43,012 bases of DNA from Phycisphaerae bacterium. Its GTDB lineage: Bacteria; Planctomycetota; Phycisphaerae; UBA1845. Shown piece after piece: positions 1-6,955 of the stretch. Each line of letters opens with the position of its first letter. Within the stretch, counting starts at the first letter, position 1. The stretch is taken from NCBI GenBank assembly GCA_022072505.1, contig JAJVHU010000056.1:1-43012 (forward strand). The letters are read 5' to 3'. A program made the translations under genes and the position numbers. The notes beneath the pieces were generated by a model. That model was not told where the DNA came from, searched no databases, and saw only the letters and a list, made by a program, of their open reading frames with translations.

Positions 1-126
1 TCAAACACCATAACCAGGAACCCAAACCCCTCGTCTGGAAGGCCGACCTCGCGGACATCCTCCCCAAAATCGTCCGAGCACACGAGGCGCTCGTTAAGAG
101 TCAGTAATTGTGGAACATTACACTAG
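1..126 (+). mobile_element. IS630-family element, 3' end (transposase C-terminus and right end)
   Basis: Reading from base 3 gives about 34 codons ending in TAA at 105-107. They contain HNQEPKPLVWKADLADILPK, which matches the C-terminal tail of IS630/Tc1-mariner DDE transposases (the H-N-x-x-P-K-P-F-x-W block). The rest of the gene is off the left edge. The bases after the stop (105..126, ending in CTAG) are the likely right terminus, since IS630 elements insert at TA. The next gene begins only 4 bases later. Whether the element is complete cannot be judged here. Confidence 0.75.
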
Positions 127-129
127 CCG

Positions 130-738
130 ATGAATGCGGACAAGCCATCCTTAAGTGACCTGGAGCGGATTCACGTGGTGCTGGAGGAATACCGCGCCTT
201 GAACGCGCTCCTGCTGACGCGGATAAAAGCCGTGGATGAACGTCTGCCCCTTGTAGGCGGGCTGTCGGCCGCGGTCGTCGGAAGCTTGGCACAACTTCCG
301 GGCGATCTCCGCTTGATGATTCTCCTGGCGGCCCCAGCGCTGCTCGTGTGGTTATTTGAGACAGCCGTCGCGCACACGCGCTCCAAGGAGGACGAACTGC
401 GACGGCTAGACGAGATCGAATCGCACGTGAATCGCCTCGCAAGAGAAGAGTTGCTCGTTTTCCAGTCGCGCCATCCGAACCAAAAGGCGATGGTCGGGGG
501 ACGCTCAGGGCAATCGACCGTGCGGGCGACCTTGAGCCTTTGCGTGGTGTCGCTTGTAGCGTGCGCTGCCCTGTTCGCACGCGAAGCGCGGGGCACCGTC
601 TGGCTCGTGCCGTACGCAGCCTACCTGCTCGTCGCCGTAGCGGACTTCGTAAGGACGTATCAAGGACTGAGGCACTACCGCTACCAAAAAGCTGCATCAG
701 ATCAGCCTCCGAGCCAGAAGCTCCCGTCCCGGTCATAG
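130..738 (+). CDS. Hypothetical four-helix membrane protein
   Basis: I do not recognise a named family. The 202-residue product starts with a charged amphipathic segment (about residues 10-35, with the pattern EEYRALNALLLTRI). Two adjacent hydrophobic stretches follow at about 43-60 and 63-80, then a charged cytoplasmic-type helix rich in R, E and L (about 85-115), and two more hydrophobic stretches at about 130-150 and 155-172. This order is common in small membrane proteins of mobile elements. The ATG lies 4 bases beyond the putative IS630 right end, with no clear Shine-Dalgarno sequence. The IS may have replaced the original promoter or removed an N-terminal part. The function is unknown. 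Confidence 0.6.
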   Translation: MNADKPSLSDLERIHVVLEEYRALNALLLTRIKAVDERLPLVGGLSAAVVGSLAQLPGDLRLMILLAAPALLVWLFETAVAHTRSKEDELRRLDEIESHVNRLAREELLVFQSRHPNQKAMVGGRSGQSTVRATLSLCVVSLVACAALFAREARGTVWLVPYAAYLLVAVADFVRTYQGLRHYRYQKAASDQPPSQKLPSRS

Positions 739-812
739 CCGGTGCTGGGACGCCGTTCCTAGCGGGCCGAACACGGCTCCGCGTGTATTGCAGGGTCGCT
801 AACACGCTTTAG

Positions 813-854
813 ATGCTAGCGGGGCTTCCGTGCAAGTCAAGGCGTGCCTAGCAT
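813..854. repeat. Inverted repeat upstream of the XRE regulator
   Basis: ATGCTAG at 813-819 is matched by CTAGCAT at 848-854, a perfect 7-bp inverted repeat with a 28-base spacer. It lies 55 bases upstream of the XRE-type gene start. A pair of operator half-sites used for autoregulation would look like this, but 7 bp is short and could be chance. Confidence 0.25.
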
Positions 855-908
855 GGCCTGGTGCGCTCTTTAGACTGCTTCCCCAAGTTGAGAGTTCGAG
901 GCTGACGC

Positions 909-1241
909 GTGGATCTGCAGCAGATGTTCGGTAAACGAGTCCGCGAGCTTAGAAGCCGTCTCGGGCTAACACAGCGCGAGCTGGCCGATCGGTGCGGGGG
1001 CGGCTTTGTGGTGCAGCGTATCGGCGAAATTGAACGTGGCGAAGCCAACTGCACGTTGCAAACGATCAGCGCACTTTGTCGCGGGTTACGCTGCGACCCG
1101 GTGGACCTGTTCCTCTTCACGCCGCAGGAGTCCGGTCGGCCGCCGCAATTACCCGATCGACGGCTACGTGAACTCTGGGCCGCGGCGGACGAGCGGCTTA
1201 AAGGGAAGATCCTGCGGATTCTGACCGAGCTCCTGGAGTAG
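909..1241 (+). CDS. XRE-family transcriptional regulator
   Basis: The 110-residue protein has a Cro/C1-type helix-turn-helix in its N-terminal two thirds. FGKRVRELRSRLGLTQRELA (about 7-26) gives helices 1 and 2, and the following segment with QRIGEIERGE and TLQTISALCRGL gives the recognition and closing helices. The C-terminal 35 residues (ending LKGKILRILTELLE) are a probable dimerisation helix. Length fits small phage or plasmid repressors. The chosen start is GTG at 909, which places the domain at the usual distance from the N-terminus; no strong Shine-Dalgarno is seen. It probably regulates element genes. Its targets are unknown. Confidence 0.8.
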   Translation: MDLQQMFGKRVRELRSRLGLTQRELADRCGGGFVVQRIGEIERGEANCTLQTISALCRGLRCDPVDLFLFTPQESGRPPQLPDRRLRELWAAADERLKGKILRILTELLE

Positions 1242-1540
1242 GCGCTGCCCCCCGCGCTGATCGGAAACTACCGCTCTGGCGACCGTTTCGCCGACGGTTC
1301 CTCCAAGCCTTGGTATGGGGAACAGGCGGCGGAGAAACGGCGTTATGTGGTTCAAAACACGCGACTTACGGAAAACGACGCATTTCAGAATGGGTGGTCA
1401 CGTGGGAGAGGTGTGCCCTGATGAGGGAGTCGGCGAGCGTGCATGGCGGAATCAACGGGCATGGCGGTGCTAGCGTTTGGCTTTAGAGGCGGTCGCGGAG
1501 AGCGCCTAGCGCTGTCCGCGGTTGTAGCGCGTAGCGGAAG
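1242..1540. other. Non-coding stretch between convergent genes
   Basis: This stretch separates the plus-strand XRE gene from the minus-strand gene that ends at 1541. I see no convincing reading frame or RNA gene in it. The only structure is the hairpin at 1494-1520, listed separately. Confidence 0.5.
1494..1520 (-). terminator. Hairpin downstream of the minus-strand pair
   Basis: A 12-bp inverted repeat with one mismatch and a 3-base loop lies 20 bases beyond the stop of the minus-strand gene at 1541. There is no T-tract, so an intrinsic terminator is only a guess. Confidence 0.35.
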
Positions 1541-1885
1541 TCAGAACGGCCACGCATTGTCAACGTAGAAGTAGCCTCCGTCCCGGTTATCGAGCGGTTC
1601 ACGGTCAATGTCATAGCTATAGCCACGCACCATGACGACATGAGCCTCTATCGTAAAATGGACGCGAGCTTGCCCGATGTCGAGCGAGAGGATGTCCGGA
1701 CGCTGCCCGCGGCCACGATCGGATTCATGACTGATATAGGCGTCGTCGATTCGATTCCGAATGGCTGTCTGCGTTGCGTTTCGTAAGCCGCTGAGCGAGT
1801 AGCCAATCTCCATCGCAAACGCGGGAAGGTCATCCACCAACGCGGGGTAGTAAACGAGGGTTCGGTGCTTGCACGTGCGTTTCAT
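1541..1885 (-). CDS. Hypothetical small protein
   Basis: The product (114 residues from ATG at 1885) matches no family I know. It is a soluble-looking mixed alpha/beta protein with an aromatic, basic N-terminus (MKRTCKHRTLVYYPALVDDL) and an acidic, aromatic C-terminus ending YFYVDNAWPF. The start is supported by GGAG 9 bases upstream of ATG 1885; an in-frame TTG at 1891 is an alternative. It follows the DUF2958 gene by 57 bases on the same strand, with a hairpin between them. The two probably form one transcription unit. DUF2958 genes often travel with small accessory proteins of this kind on mobile elements. Confidence 0.6.
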   Translation of the reverse strand: MKRTCKHRTLVYYPALVDDLPAFAMEIGYSLSGLRNATQTAIRNRIDDAYISHESDRGRGQRPDILSLDIGQARVHFTIEAHVVMVRGYSYDIDREPLDNRDGGYFYVDNAWPF

Positions 1886-1909
1886 AGGCAATCTCCGGAA
1901 TGGTGATTT

Positions 1910-1930
1910 GGCCGCCCATGTTGGGCGGCC
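1910..1930 (-). promoter_or_regulatory. Intercistronic hairpin
   Basis: GGCCGCCCA at 1910-1918 pairs perfectly with TGGGCGGCC at 1922-1930 over a 3-base loop. It lies between the DUF2958 stop (1943) and the next gene's start (1885), about 25 bases upstream of that start. There is no T-tract, so an mRNA stability or processing role is as likely as termination. Confidence 0.4.
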
Positions 1931-1942
1931 GTCGGTGGTAGG

Positions 1943-2230
1943 CTAACGCAACTGACTGATAGGCGACGGCTCAAAGTAGAGGTCGCGTTCGATTCGAATT
2001 CCGCCGGGGCCTCTTGCCGCTTCCAACTCGGTAAGGCTGAAGTAGCCCCACTCGTCATCAAGTCCTTTGACGTAGCCGAAGAACAGGTCCTCGCCGTCGA
2101 ACTCGGTTGCGTACCAGGTCCAGTTGCTCCACGGCGTGAAGAACTTCACCTGGGCGACGGGGTCGTCCTCGGTCTGGGTCATGTAGAGCCGCGGAAGGCG
2201 GTTCCGGATGTCCTGGGTCAATAGTTCCAT
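1943..2230 (-). CDS. DUF2958 family protein
   Basis: The 95-residue protein matches the DUF2958 pattern along its whole length. It opens MELLTQDIRNRLPRLYMTQ, then has the hallmark block VKFFTPWSNWTWYATEFDGE (29-48), then FFGYVKGLDDEWGYFSLTEL, and ends near IERDLYFEPSPIS. The family is small, of unknown biochemical function, and found largely on plasmids, phages and integrative elements. ATG 2230 is preceded by AGAGG at a fitting distance. The upstream leader (2231-2450) contains a terminator-like hairpin and the 28-bp motif described separately, so expression may be controlled in the leader. Confidence 0.85.
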   Translation of the reverse strand: MELLTQDIRNRLPRLYMTQTEDDPVAQVKFFTPWSNWTWYATEFDGEDLFFGYVKGLDDEWGYFSLTELEAARGPGGIRIERDLYFEPSPISQLR

Positions 2231-2248
2231 TGTGCCTCTTCAAGAAAG

Positions 2249-2271
2249 CCGGCCAGCCCCTCCCTGGCCGG
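2249..2271 (-). promoter_or_regulatory. Terminator-like hairpin in the DUF2958 leader
   Basis: On the minus strand, CCGGCCAG and CTGGCCGG form an 8-bp perfect stem around a 7-base purine loop that contains GGAGG. The stem is followed by CTTTCTTG and then the Shine-Dalgarno and ATG at 2230. A stem followed by a T-rich run inside a leader is the layout of an attenuator. No anti-terminator partner was identified. Confidence 0.4.
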
Positions 2272-2417
2272 TTGTTAAACTCGTGGGTCTGATTGCCCAG
2301 CAACTGCTTAAATGCCGAGAGCCGAGCACATCTCCGGGTCGCGCATCTGCGAACAATCCTCGCCATGTTGCTTTGACGGGACCCGCTATAGGCGTGTGCC
2401 TGAGATGCACGAAGACT

Positions 2418-2445
2418 GTAACATAAGTGTGGCACATTATGCAAG
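2418..2445 (-). promoter_or_regulatory. 28-bp repeated motif, copy A
   Basis: This copy matches copy B (3674-3701) at 25 of 28 positions. On the plus strand both begin GTAACATAA and end GGCACATTATGCAAG. On the minus strand the motif contains TTGCAT, CATAAT and TATGTT and two similar half-sites (TAATGTGCC and TTATGTTAC). Copy A lies upstream of the DUF2958 transcription unit. A promoter or regulator-binding site shared by two accessory units is the simplest reading. The motif also resembles the IS630 terminus at 105-126 (17 of 22 bases), so an origin from IS ends is an alternative. Confidence 0.5.
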
Positions 2446-2638
2446 CGTCTTCTTGATTGTCGTCTCGAAGACCGGCTTGCCGTGTGGGGACGAAGTCGGG
2501 CCGTTCGTGGAACGGCAGATGAGTCTCGGACGCGGGATTCTCCTTTGTAAAACCATGCGATGCTACGAGCGCCGGTGACGTGAAGTGTGGCCGAGACGTT
2601 GCGCGCCTCACGGCATGGCGGGAAATGCACCGCCGCCG

Positions 2639-3358
2639 CTAGGCGGCATTGCGTAACGCCTTGAGCGGCTGGTTACGTTTGAAGACCACGCAGTACTCAT
2701 GCTGAATAGGAACATCTTCCAGCGGAGCGTACTGAACACGGTCGGAGCGGCAGTTGTGCTGGGCCTTGATGATGACCGAGCGAAGCTGCCCAAGCTCGCC
2801 CTCTAGGTTTAGAACATCGCGGACAATTGGGATGTAGCTGCCACGTCGGCGTACATCGCCGACGAGTACCGCAAGTCGGCCGCCTGGGTTTAGGGCCGCC
2901 ATGCAGCGACGCAGGCAAACGCGAAGAGCCTCGCGGAAGGCGGTGTAGTCAGAGATGTTGCTCAGGTCATCGGGATGGTCGCCGTAGCGAATGATGTCCC
3001 AATAGGGCGGATGCACCCACACGAAGTCAAACCGGCCGGGCAGGTCCTGCGTCAAGAGGTTGAACCCAGCGCGAAGGTCGTCACCCCAATAGCGGATGGA
3101 GGCTCCGCTCTTGCGGTTGAGCCAATCGATTACGTCTCGCGTTGTCCCTGACCCCATCATCGGGTCCGCAACGCTCTCCGGCCGGTAGCGGAGCACCAAG
3201 CCGAGAAACAGGCGTCCGTCGCAGTTGCCGCGGTAGCTGGCGTTGCCACATCGATTCCAGCGTGTCGGATATGAGACAAGTGAAGTCATGCTCCTGTAGA
3301 ACTCGCTCATTCGCTCAGCCAGCGAATGCCCTGTCGTGGTCGTCTTCATATGCCCCAT
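2639..3358 (-). CDS. Orphan DNA methyltransferase (N4-cytosine or N6-adenine)
   Basis: The 239-residue protein is a class-I SAM-dependent DNA methyltransferase of the beta order. The AdoMet-binding motif DPMMGSGTT (65-73) comes before the catalytic motif HPPYW (116-120), which stands where D/N/S-P-P-Y/W is usual. The first residue of the catalytic tetrad is therefore His, which is unusual. The block with RGNCDGRL before motif I is typical of methyltransferases on mobile elements. No restriction enzyme is adjacent, so an anti-restriction or regulatory role is likely. ATG 3358 is used; ATG 3349 is also possible and neither has a clear Shine-Dalgarno. A short stem (2632-2647) overlaps its stop codon. 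Confidence 0.8.
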   Translation of the reverse strand: MGHMKTTTTGHSLAERMSEFYRSMTSLVSYPTRWNRCGNASYRGNCDGRLFLGLVLRYRPESVADPMMGSGTTRDVIDWLNRKSGASIRYWGDDLRAGFNLLTQDLPGRFDFVWVHPPYWDIIRYGDHPDDLSNISDYTAFREALRVCLRRCMAALNPGGRLAVLVGDVRRRGSYIPIVRDVLNLEGELGQLRSVIIKAQHNCRSDRVQYAPLEDVPIQHEYCVVFKRNQPLKALRNAA

Positions 3359-3364
3359 AGCAAA

Positions 3365-3700
3365 TCAGGCCCGACGCCAGTCGCGGCGGGCCGGTCCTTC
3401 AGCTACACCCCCGCCCCCCAACCGCACGGGTAGCCGACTAATAACCAAGTCAAGCGTCAGTTGTGTGCGGTCGAGAACCAGTAATACGACCTCCTCGGGT
3501 GGAATGCGATTCCGGCGGCTGGTCGGGAAGTAGCCGCGGAAAGCAAGCCGCTCGGGAAACGTTCGGACGAACTCCTGGGCCTCTTTCCAGGTGATCCCTC
3601 CTGGCCAGGCTATGTGTCGCCATGTTCTGCTCCTGTGATGCGACGGACCAGGATTGGCCCGTGCGAAACGACCGTAACATAACTTCGGCACATTATGCAA
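3365..3700 (-). CDS. Hypothetical small protein upstream of the methyltransferase
   Basis: The last 75 or so codons of this frame look like a real soluble protein (GGITWKEAQEFVRTFPERLA, then a block with RIPPEEVVLLVLD), ending 6 bases before the methyltransferase start. I know no family. The 5' end is uncertain. The frame can be followed to TTG 3700, but that lies inside motif copy B. The only well-placed Shine-Dalgarno plus ATG (ATG about 3623) is in another frame, which suggests either a start I cannot see or a frameshift near the 5' end. It probably shares a transcription unit with the methyltransferase. Confidence 0.4.
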   Translation of the reverse strand: MHNVPKLCYGRFARANPGPSHHRSRTWRHIAWPGGITWKEAQEFVRTFPERLAFRGYFPTSRRNRIPPEEVVLLVLDRTQLTLDLVISRLPVRLGGGGVAEGPARRDWRRA

Positions 3701-3701
3701 G
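3674..3701 (-). promoter_or_regulatory. 28-bp repeated motif, copy B
   Basis: This is the second copy of the motif at 2418-2445, in the same orientation and 1256 bases away. It lies upstream of the small-protein and methyltransferase unit on the minus strand. The three differences from copy A are clustered in the middle, as expected for a two-half-site element with a variable spacer. Confidence 0.5.
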
Positions 3702-3771
3702 GGTTGTGTTGCACGGAAGCCTGCGATTCAAGTGAGTTGCTGTGCCGCGCGTTCTCTGGCAATATGGAGAC

Positions 3772-4185
3772 ATGCGGACGGCACTCGCGATTTCACTGAG
3801 TAGAACGGAAAGGAGCACTCTTCGCCGATGGGCAGTTGGGCGTGGGCGCATCGCCCTGCGTGCTCGCATCGTCCTGTTAGCGGCCGATGGAACACTGAAT
3901 AGCCAGATTGCACTTGAGTTGGGAACGGACCCTCAAACCGTTGGCCGCTGGCGGAGGCGATTCGCACGGAACCGACTTGCTGGAATCGAACGAGATGCCC
4001 CACGGCCGGGCCGCAGACCGACTGAGCGTGAGCGATTGGCTGCTGATATTCTCCGCCTGAGCAGCCACTCGGGCAAGGGCGGCAAGCGTTTGAGTACCCG
4101 TACCCTTGCGAGCCGTTTGGGAACCAACCACATGCTGGTGCACCGGGTGCAGCGCGAACACACCGAAGGGCGGAAAGCTACGTGA
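3772..4185 (+). pseudogene. IS630-family transposase, N-terminal fragment
   Basis: The 137 codons from ATG 3772 encode the N-terminal DNA-binding part of an IS630-family transposase. They include the opening block with ALAISLSRTERSTLRRWA, the helix-turn-helix segment with QIALELGTDPQTVGRWRRRF, the linker with AGIERDAPRPGRRPT, and the second helical region ending HRVQREH. The frame then stops at 4185, and the DDE catalytic domain that should follow (about 200 residues) is absent. The C-terminal fragment at the window's left edge is on the same strand but upstream, so the two fragments are not one simply interrupted gene. Confidence 0.8.
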
Positions 4186-4352
4186 TGATAGCCATCAAGG
4201 CAACGACTACGTGCCAGACGCGAAGCAAGAAAGACCGTCATTACAGTAGATGAGTCCTCGCTTGCGACTTTTGGCGCAGCCCCCTCGGGGAAGGGAGGGG
4301 GCGAGCACCGGGGAGGGGTGGGGCCGGCGCCTTGGGGCGGCCAAGACATGGC

Positions 4353-4392
4353 CAGGCCGCGAAGGGACAGTTAGAAGTCCCGTAGCGGCCTG
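4353..4392. repeat. Imperfect inverted repeat beside the TPR gene's 3' end
   Basis: CAGGCCGC (4353-4360) pairs with GCGGCCTG (4385-4392) and GGGAC (4364-4368) with GTCCC (4377-4381), with 3-base internal loops between the stems and an 8-base apical loop. It lies between the truncated transposase and the stop of the minus-strand TPR gene. It may act as a terminator or be an IS remnant. The rest of 4186-4426, including a G-rich run near 4275-4330, shows no gene. Confidence 0.35.
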
Positions 4393-4426
4393 ACCACTGT
4401 GCCGGCCAACTAGCCTACACAACTCG

Positions 4427-6409
4427 CTATGGCGACGGCATGTTTGACGCCCCGAGACGGTCCAAGAATGAGCGGGCCTCAGAAAGATCCGGGCTAGAGT
4501 CATGCGGGGAAAAATGCCGCAGGCCCGCCGCAACCGTTCGATGCGCCTCCATCGAGTGGTGTTCAGCCGCCAAAACACGGGCGTAGGATATGCGCGCACG
4601 TAGCTCGAATGAACGTGCCCGTCGTACTCGCGCGAGCTCGATAGCATGCAACAGCGAGTTCTCAGTGTCCGCGTCGAGCCCTACATGCCCGTTGCCCGAC
4701 GCGAGGGCTTGCAACTCGGCCCGTACGCAATGTGCCTGCGACTCATGGAAACGACAATTCATGACGGAAATCAAACGCAGGGCTTTATCGACTTCGGCAA
4801 TCGCATCGAGTAGGTCGCCACGGCGGCCGAGGCATTGGGCCAGCGTTAGGTGCCCATACGGCGCGGAGATACGTGCCCCAATAGCCTCCCATACGCGCAT
4901 GCCCTCTTGAACGAGCTCTAGACCGTTATCATGGTCTCCTTCCTGTGAACGGAGATCGCCAGCCACGATTGCGGCGCCTGCCCACCATAATGGAAACGAT
5001 TCCTCTTTGGAAAGCTCTAGTGTTTTACGCGCGGCATCGCGTGCCGCGGCAGGATCACGCCGGAGATGGTGAAGTCGGGCCGCGAAGTATAACGCGTGGG
5101 CCAGCGTAAAGCTATTGGACGTGCGGGTGGCGAGCAATATGGCTGTGTCCGCTGCGTGGCATGCGTCGGCATCCCTTCCAGCCGCCCATAACGCCCAGGC
5201 GGCGTTAGAGTGTAGCGAGACTTCAACATTTTCGTCGTAGCTGGGTGTCTCCGGTGACCAGGTCTCTTGGTTCGCCAGATAGCGACGGGCCTCCATAAGG
5301 TGGGTAAGAGCCTGATCTAGGTCGCCACGATAACCATATGTGGCGAGGAGCACATTATGTGCCCGCAGAAGGCCTCCGCCCTGATTCAGTGCTGTTGAGT
5401 GTTGCAGAAGCAACCTGCCAGTCTCTTCCGCTCGATCGAGTTGGCCCGAAACGGCGTAGTATGCCCATATGCCCCACACTGTACGAATGTACTCTTTGTC
5501 GTCGTCGATGTATTGCAGTAGACGGCGCGCTCGTGTGTATACTGCCTGCACCTCGGAGGACGCATAGCCTTGTGCCGCAATGAGGTGGCGACCGAGCTCG
5601 TGCAGGATTCTCGCTTCCTCGACGCACGAGTCCGTTGGCTGGAGCTGCTCCAGTTGGTGCTTGAGTGCATTCACGTGCTGCGATTCGGTTTGCAAGCCGA
5701 ACGCCACGAACGTGTCGTCCAGTGGCGATTGCACCGGGAGGGACGGGCGCGCCGGAACCTGAGCCGGCAAAGAAGTGAGCGAAGTAGATGGGAAGCGGCC
5801 GTCGTCGCGAGTAGACACAGTCGATGTTGCAATGTCTATGCCGAAGCCGTTGCGAATGAAATCTGAAAGGTCGTGAACGGTCATCTCTCTGCCGTCCTGC
5901 CAAAACCTAGTGACCACACCAGGACTGGATTTCAGTCTCGCCGTAAAGTTCTTTGGTCCTCCATTGATCTCCATGAATCGCTCAAGGGGGGTAACGGTAA
6001 AGGCATCTCCAGTGGGAAAGTGATCGAAAACGCAAATCGACCAGTGGGAACCACCCGATCCCCCGCGAGGCGCGTACCAGAGATTCCGAAATCGATCCGC
6101 AAGCTGGAACTCGGCCTCGCTTCTTCGAGCGTCGAGTATCGGTGCCAAGCCTTGGTGTGACCGAAGTTGTAATACAGCAAGAACCGCTGCAAGCACGCTG
6201 ACGTTCGCGTTGGCGGGCCAGTCTCCGCGCGATCGCTCGGTTGCTAGCCCGTCGGCCGAGGTGGCGATGATCATCTCCACGGCCCATACCCTCTGGATGA
6301 CAGAGAGCTCGAACCGAATCTCCGGCCGCCCCTCATGCGGTGACGGTGCCCATAGCGTGTGCGCGCTGTTCGGTCGCGCGGTCAGGTGTTTTTGGTGCTG
6401 ATCGTTCAC
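4427..6409 (-). CDS. Orphan TPR-repeat protein with an unrecognised N-terminal domain
   Basis: The 660-residue protein has two parts. Residues ~1-235 are a globular domain I cannot assign, with W- and F-rich blocks (for example WSICVFDHFPTGDAFTV) and a proline-rich linker. Residues ~240-655 are a helical array of tetratricopeptide type. Repeated patterns are LARAEETGRLLLQHS-like pairs, W-x-L-W-A-A-G-R-D-A-D-A and A-R-D-A-A-R-K-T-L-E-L. It resembles the C-terminal array of LuxR/MalT- and adenylate-cyclase-linked regulators, but no AAA ATPase, cyclase or HTH is attached. It stands divergent to the GrpE/Hsp70/VWA/ATPase module, separated by 546 bases. A sensor or adaptor role for that module is inference from position only. 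Confidence 0.6.
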   Translation of the reverse strand: MNDQHQKHLTARPNSAHTLWAPSPHEGRPEIRFELSVIQRVWAVEMIIATSADGLATERSRGDWPANANVSVLAAVLAVLQLRSHQGLAPILDARRSEAEFQLADRFRNLWYAPRGGSGGSHWSICVFDHFPTGDAFTVTPLERFMEINGGPKNFTARLKSSPGVVTRFWQDGREMTVHDLSDFIRNGFGIDIATSTVSTRDDGRFPSTSLTSLPAQVPARPSLPVQSPLDDTFVAFGLQTESQHVNALKHQLEQLQPTDSCVEEARILHELGRHLIAAQGYASSEVQAVYTRARRLLQYIDDDKEYIRTVWGIWAYYAVSGQLDRAEETGRLLLQHSTALNQGGGLLRAHNVLLATYGYRGDLDQALTHLMEARRYLANQETWSPETPSYDENVEVSLHSNAAWALWAAGRDADACHAADTAILLATRTSNSFTLAHALYFAARLHHLRRDPAAARDAARKTLELSKEESFPLWWAGAAIVAGDLRSQEGDHDNGLELVQEGMRVWEAIGARISAPYGHLTLAQCLGRRGDLLDAIAEVDKALRLISVMNCRFHESQAHCVRAELQALASGNGHVGLDADTENSLLHAIELARVRRARSFELRARISYARVLAAEHHSMEAHRTVAAGLRHFSPHDSSPDLSEARSFLDRLGASNMPSP

Positions 6410-6955
6410 AAGTTCAATAGTACACCTCGTGCAAGCCGAATGGCGGCAACCGCTTAGAACCGGGATTCGGGGAACTTGAGAGCTTCTTAGACGAGCTGGC
6501 TGGTCCTATAACTACACGCCCGCGTGGCACCCAAACTGAGCGGCCAACGAATCGCAACCTCCTATGCATCAATCTGTTACGAGCCACACTTGGCGCTTGC
6601 AGGTCCCGCACGCCCTCTGTCTCGATCTCTGCTGGACTGACCGCCACCAGGAAGCGCGGGGAGCAGTCGCGCCATAAGAACTGCGATGATCGGCATCACG
6701 ACATCGTCCCGGCGCTGTCATGCGCCGCGCGTGTGCTGAGTGTGTGGAGGCGGCGCGGAGAGATTGTGGTCGCAATTTCATTTCCGAGAGCGCACAAATC
6801 TAGCAATGGCTTGCCCGGTTCGTTGCCCGGTGCTGAGTTGGCGATTGGTGGTCGCGGGCACGGATTACCGCCCAAAGCCACCTGTGTGGCGACGCGAACC
6901 GTCACACCCGCGCCGTGCGGCGGAACCGGCTCGGCGTGGACTAGCCGTTCGCTGA
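6410..6955. other. Divergent intergenic region
   Basis: These 546 bases separate the minus-strand TPR gene from the plus-strand GrpE-like gene and should hold the promoters of both. Short open frames exist on both strands but none has domain-like composition or a Shine-Dalgarno. A TATAAC near 6510 is a weak -10 candidate. I see no RNA gene or repeat. Confidence 0.4.

Noticed and set aside
3450..3680. Alternative 76-codon minus frame over the small gene at 3365-3700
   Set aside because: It has a good Shine-Dalgarno at ATG ~3623, but its product looks like an off-frame translation, while the other frame reads as a credible protein.
1..4185. The two IS630 fragments as a single split gene
   Set aside because: The C-terminal fragment lies upstream of the N-terminal fragment on the same strand, so a simple insertion into one gene cannot explain them; they are treated as separate remnants.
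6414..6647. Minus-strand 77-codon frame in the divergent gap
   Set aside because: No Shine-Dalgarno, domain or credible composition; likely chance.
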